Assembly (NCBI RefSeq): GCF_014647975.1 | Contig: NZ_BMQF01000009.1 | Span: 186,001 to 250,000 of the forward strand | DNA length: 64,000 bases | Direction of reading: 5' to 3' | Origin: Streptomyces fumigatiscleroticus | GTDB lineage: Bacteria > Actinomycetota > Actinomycetes > Streptomycetales > Streptomycetaceae | Shown here: positions 61,533-64,000 of the stretch, piece after piece | How positions within the stretch are numbered: the stretch's first letter is position 1 | How the letters are laid out: the number at the start of each line of letters is the position of its first letter | Notes under the pieces: model-generated | Seen by the model: only the letters and a program-made list of their open reading frames with translations | Told to the model about the DNA's origin: nothing | The model's database searches: none | Program-made: the position numbers and the translations under genes

Positions 61533-63119
61533 TCAGTCCACTGCGAACAGTGCGGCTTCGTCGCTGTCCTCGTGCAGATTGACGAAGAGGTAACCGCCGT
61601 TCGCCGTGGGCCGCACGGCGAACAGAGGGCTGAGGGACACCCCGTCGAGCACGACTGCCTTCTGCTCGCGGGTGCCGCTGCGGGCGTCCAGGCGCCAGAG
61701 TTGGTCGAACCACCTCGATGTCACGACCGTCAGCTCTCCGTCGCGGCCTGGCGCGAGCATGTCGATGCCGTCGTCGAACGTGGTGTGCCAGACGCGTCGG
61801 CCGTCGGCGAGAGCGTAGGCCGACACCCCACGCGGCCTGTCGCTCTTGGTGTCATTGACGACACTGATGAACAGCTCGCCGCTCACCACCGCCTGGAAGG
61901 CCGGCATGCTCTGCGGCCCGGGTCCTTCCGTGAACGCCGTGAATGCCAGATCTTCGTCGGGTCCGGCGATCGGGATGACGGTCCGCCGGCTCCCGTCAGC
62001 GTCGAAGACCGTGACGCCGCTGGTGCCCCACGGGTCCTGACCGGCGGCGTAGACCACGATCGGGTCGGCGGACAGGATGTGGGCAGCGCTCACCGGGCCG
62101 CTCGTGGGCAACGGGCTCCGCCAATCGCTGCTGCCCGATGTCGCGTCGACGGCCCACAGCCAGGCAGTCTCCCCGGTGGACGACTCCCCGGAACACTCCA
62201 GGACGGCCAGCACCCGATCCCCGGATGCCCCCAAGGCCGACACCCCGCAGTCGGGTGGCGCGTCGACACGCCACCGTTCCGAGCCGTCGCGCAGTCCGAG
62301 CCCGACCAGGGTGCCGAGTTTCTCGACGACGACGGCCGTGGCATGGGTGGACGCCACGCCGGTGATGTCGTAGCCGGTGGCATTCTCGGCGAGCGCGTTG
62401 TCCCGCTGCCACAGGAAGCGCCCGGACTCCAGGTCCACGGCGGCGACGGACGACCCGCAGGGCGCCCCCTGTCGTTCGAGGCCGACGAGACCGGTTCCCG
62501 ACCGGGCGGTCCGGCTCAGAGCGCACACCCGGGCCCGGTCGGGTGCGGAAGCGCTCCAACGGGCGTCGCCCTGCGCGGTGTTGTAGGCGTACAGGCCGTC
62601 GGTACGGACACGGACCACCGTGGCGGGGCCGCTCTCCCAGTAGCCGAGCACCCGGGCCGAGGACGGCCGGTCAGGTCCCACCTCCCAGGCCACGTCCATA
62701 TGAGGGCCGACCAGCCATGCCAGGGCGAGCCATCCGGGCCACAGACCGGCCAGGGCGCCACAGAGGAAGGCTCCGCAGGCCCCGCCGACGGGCAGGAGCT
62801 TTCCGGACGAATGCGCGCCGAGTCTGGCGAGGACGAAGAAGCCGCCGCCGAAGACCGCAGCGAGCAGGGACGCGGGCATCATGCCGCGGGGGCAGTCGGA
62901 ACCCCCGCATTGGTAGCTCGGCATATCGACGATCATCAGCTTCAGGAACATCACGCCGTACATCACCGCCCAGCCCAGCAGGGCTCCGGCGAGCGCGAAG
63001 GCGACAAGGCCTGCCAGCAGGGGCCCCGCCGTGCGGAAGCCGATGGTGGCGTGCCGCTCCCGTTCCTCGTCCGTCCGGCCATCCGCCCGCCGCAACCTCA
63101 TCCTCATCCTCATCCTCAT
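61533..63119 (-). CDS. Membrane protein with PQQ-like beta-propeller
   Basis: About 528 residues if started at ATG 63119. Three or four N-terminal membrane helices (LLAGLVAFALAGALLGWAVM, ASLLAAVFGGGFFVLARLG, AFLCGALAGLWPGWLALAWL) precede a seven-fold propeller of PQQ-enzyme/YvrE-like blades: LYAYNTAQGDARWSASAPDR, VAAVDLESGRFLWQRDNAL, LRDGSERWRVDAPPDCGVSA, AVDATSGSSDWRSPLPTSGP, YALADGRRVWHTTFDDGID, RLDARSGTREQKAVVLDG. The propeller is probably extracytoplasmic. The start region contains four in-frame ATG codons inside an atgagg repeat, so the true start may vary. Function unknown; scaffold or ligand-binding surface. Confidence 0.88.
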   Translation of the reverse strand: MRMRMRMRLRRADGRTDEERERHATIGFRTAGPLLAGLVAFALAGALLGWAVMYGVMFLKLMIVDMPSYQCGGSDCPRGMMPASLLAAVFGGGFFVLARLGAHSSGKLLPVGGACGAFLCGALAGLWPGWLALAWLVGPHMDVAWEVGPDRPSSARVLGYWESGPATVVRVRTDGLYAYNTAQGDARWSASAPDRARVCALSRTARSGTGLVGLERQGAPCGSSVAAVDLESGRFLWQRDNALAENATGYDITGVASTHATAVVVEKLGTLVGLGLRDGSERWRVDAPPDCGVSALGASGDRVLAVLECSGESSTGETAWLWAVDATSGSSDWRSPLPTSGPVSAAHILSADPIVVYAAGQDPWGTSGVTVFDADGSRRTVIPIAGPDEDLAFTAFTEGPGPQSMPAFQAVVSGELFISVVNDTKSDRPRGVSAYALADGRRVWHTTFDDGIDMLAPGRDGELTVVTSRWFDQLWRLDARSGTREQKAVVLDGVSLSPLFAVRPTANGGYLFVNLHEDSDEAALFAVD

Positions 63120-63122
63120 CGG
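63099..63122. repeat. Hexanucleotide tract with four in-frame start codons
   Basis: On the minus strand atgagg is repeated four times. Each ATG could start the propeller protein, with the previous gagg acting as a ribosome site. A GTG at 63137 is also in frame. Confidence 0.85.
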
Positions 63123-63255
63123 CCCCCCGGGGAACACCCCGCGGCATCGATCGCGGGCGCGGTCCAGCCGCGTTCAAGCAGGACACAACAATGATCACTT
63201 CGTGGTTCAGAGGAGATCCCGAGAGCGACCCGACCACGTAGCGGATGATCGTTGG

Positions 63256-63512
63256 CTACCAGTCTCCTCGCGTGACCTTGCTTGTTCGAACCGACGGTGT
63301 TCGCCGACGGCCCGCGTGCGTCGATCGGAGTCGAGGGCGCCGCTCCGGCTTCTCGAACCACATGGCGACGACGCTCGGCAGCAGGATCGGGCAGGCCACG
63401 ATCGTCAGCCACAGAGGCCGACCGGTGAAGAAGGCCACGATGAGCACGATCCCCTCACCGCAACCGCGAGATGCGTCCAGGAATCGGGCACCGTCAGACG
63501 CCGCTCACTCAT
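63256..63512 (-). pseudogene. Small membrane protein with a frameshift
   Basis: An ATG at 63512 opens MSERRLTVPDSWTHLAVAV, then the frame slips near 63450 into IVLIVAFFTGRPLWLTIVAC, PILLPSVVAMWFEKPERRP. Joined, these make a two-helix membrane protein. One indel destroys the frame. Family not recognised. Confidence 0.5.
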
Positions 63513-64000
63513 GCAACCCCCTGTTCACAGCTCCCGCTCCCACGGGCCAGCACAGCATCACCACCCTCAGCACCCTGGTCAAGTCCTGATCACTACGGCA
63601 GGCATGAGAACCTCCTCGGGCTCAGGGACACACCGCGGCAACGACCGCTTCCCGCCTCCACCGCCCAAGTGGTCCCTGACCCGGCACTTCAAGGTGCGCG
63701 CACGCTGCCGGCCGTGCGGGGCTGGCTTCGTTCACTTCAAGCGGTTCTGGCTCGCTTTTCGGGTTCTGTCCGCAGTTCCGTGGAAGCAGGAAGGCGGGAT
63801 CGTCTCGGCAGCGTACTTCTGCCGTGGCGAGCAAGACGGTCGAGCTGGCCGCGGTCGATCACCGAGCTCGGACGCGACGTCCCGCAACCGCTGGAAGCGC
63901 GGGATGGCGCTTTGCGCGGCGGGGGAGGGGAGGCCGTCGGGTGCGTGGCCTCGCTGCGCTGCCTTGAAGTGGCCGGCATGGCGGCTGCCCGGGCGTCACC
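63513..64000. other. Window end, no supported gene
   Basis: Frames on both strands are short and lack motifs. The region 63560-63900 may be the edge of a gene outside the window, but I cannot support a call. Confidence 0.5.

Overview
The window looks like an accessory, probably chromosome-arm, segment of a Streptomyces or a close actinomycete. The base composition is very GC-rich with strong G/C at third codon positions, GTG starts and 4-base gene overlaps are frequent, and the gene families are typical of the genus: a Tat-type GH11 xylanase, MEDS/anti-sigma regulators, a TIGR00027 methyltransferase, many two-component systems and a very large secreted RHS protein. The lineage call is inferred from gene content; no rRNA, tRNA, plasmid or phage core gene was seen.

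Layout. 1-10.6 kb: end of an SDR gene, a Leu/Ile/Val-binding-type solute-binding protein, a decayed serine hydrolase beside an 8-bp tandem repeat, LysR/MFS, a MerR-HEAT plus HEAT operon behind a 23-bp palindrome, a STAS antagonist, a LysR regulator divergent from a dehydrogenase with an NTF2-like tail, and an ABM monooxygenase divergent from a MerR regulator. 11.5-15.4 kb: a two-gene, overlapping copper-amine-oxidase-like pair, then a rearranged zone with a duplicated ROK-gene segment and a roughly 32-bp hairpin tandem array. 15.7-22 kb: MBL hydrolase, a YCII/ECF sigma deletion remnant, SDR divergent from an XRE regulator, SAM methyltransferase, DUF4232-like secreted protein. 22.6-36.6 kb: regulatory region with three two-component systems (one behind a CPBP protease, one behind a DM13 protein), an ArsR-MFS operon with a perfect operator, and a MEDS/STAS plus anti-sigma kinase pair. 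36.7-41.5 kb: xylanase surrounded by transposase scraps and broken genes. 41.5-53.9 kb: secreted phospholipase-D-like protein, a 6.5-kb RHS polymorphic-toxin gene with a lipoprotein gene directly behind it, a chimeric M1 peptidase, and an unknown 355-residue protein. 54-64 kb: broken GH3, amidohydrolase and sigma-factor pieces, an MdcB-like gene, a Tat-exported intradiol dioxygenase beside an OmpR-type two-component system, and a membrane-anchored PQQ-type propeller.

Regulators dominate: about two dozen intact regulatory genes, often with recognisable operators in the adjacent intergenic region. About twenty gene remnants, two transposase relics and several opposite-strand fragments show repeated deletion, inversion and insertion. 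In-frame hexanucleotide repeat tracts recur through the window. The points most worth following are the RHS C-terminal module with its lipoprotein neighbour, the split amine-oxidase pair with an altered cofactor motif, the MerR-HEAT operon, and the hairpin array between two copies of a ROK fragment.
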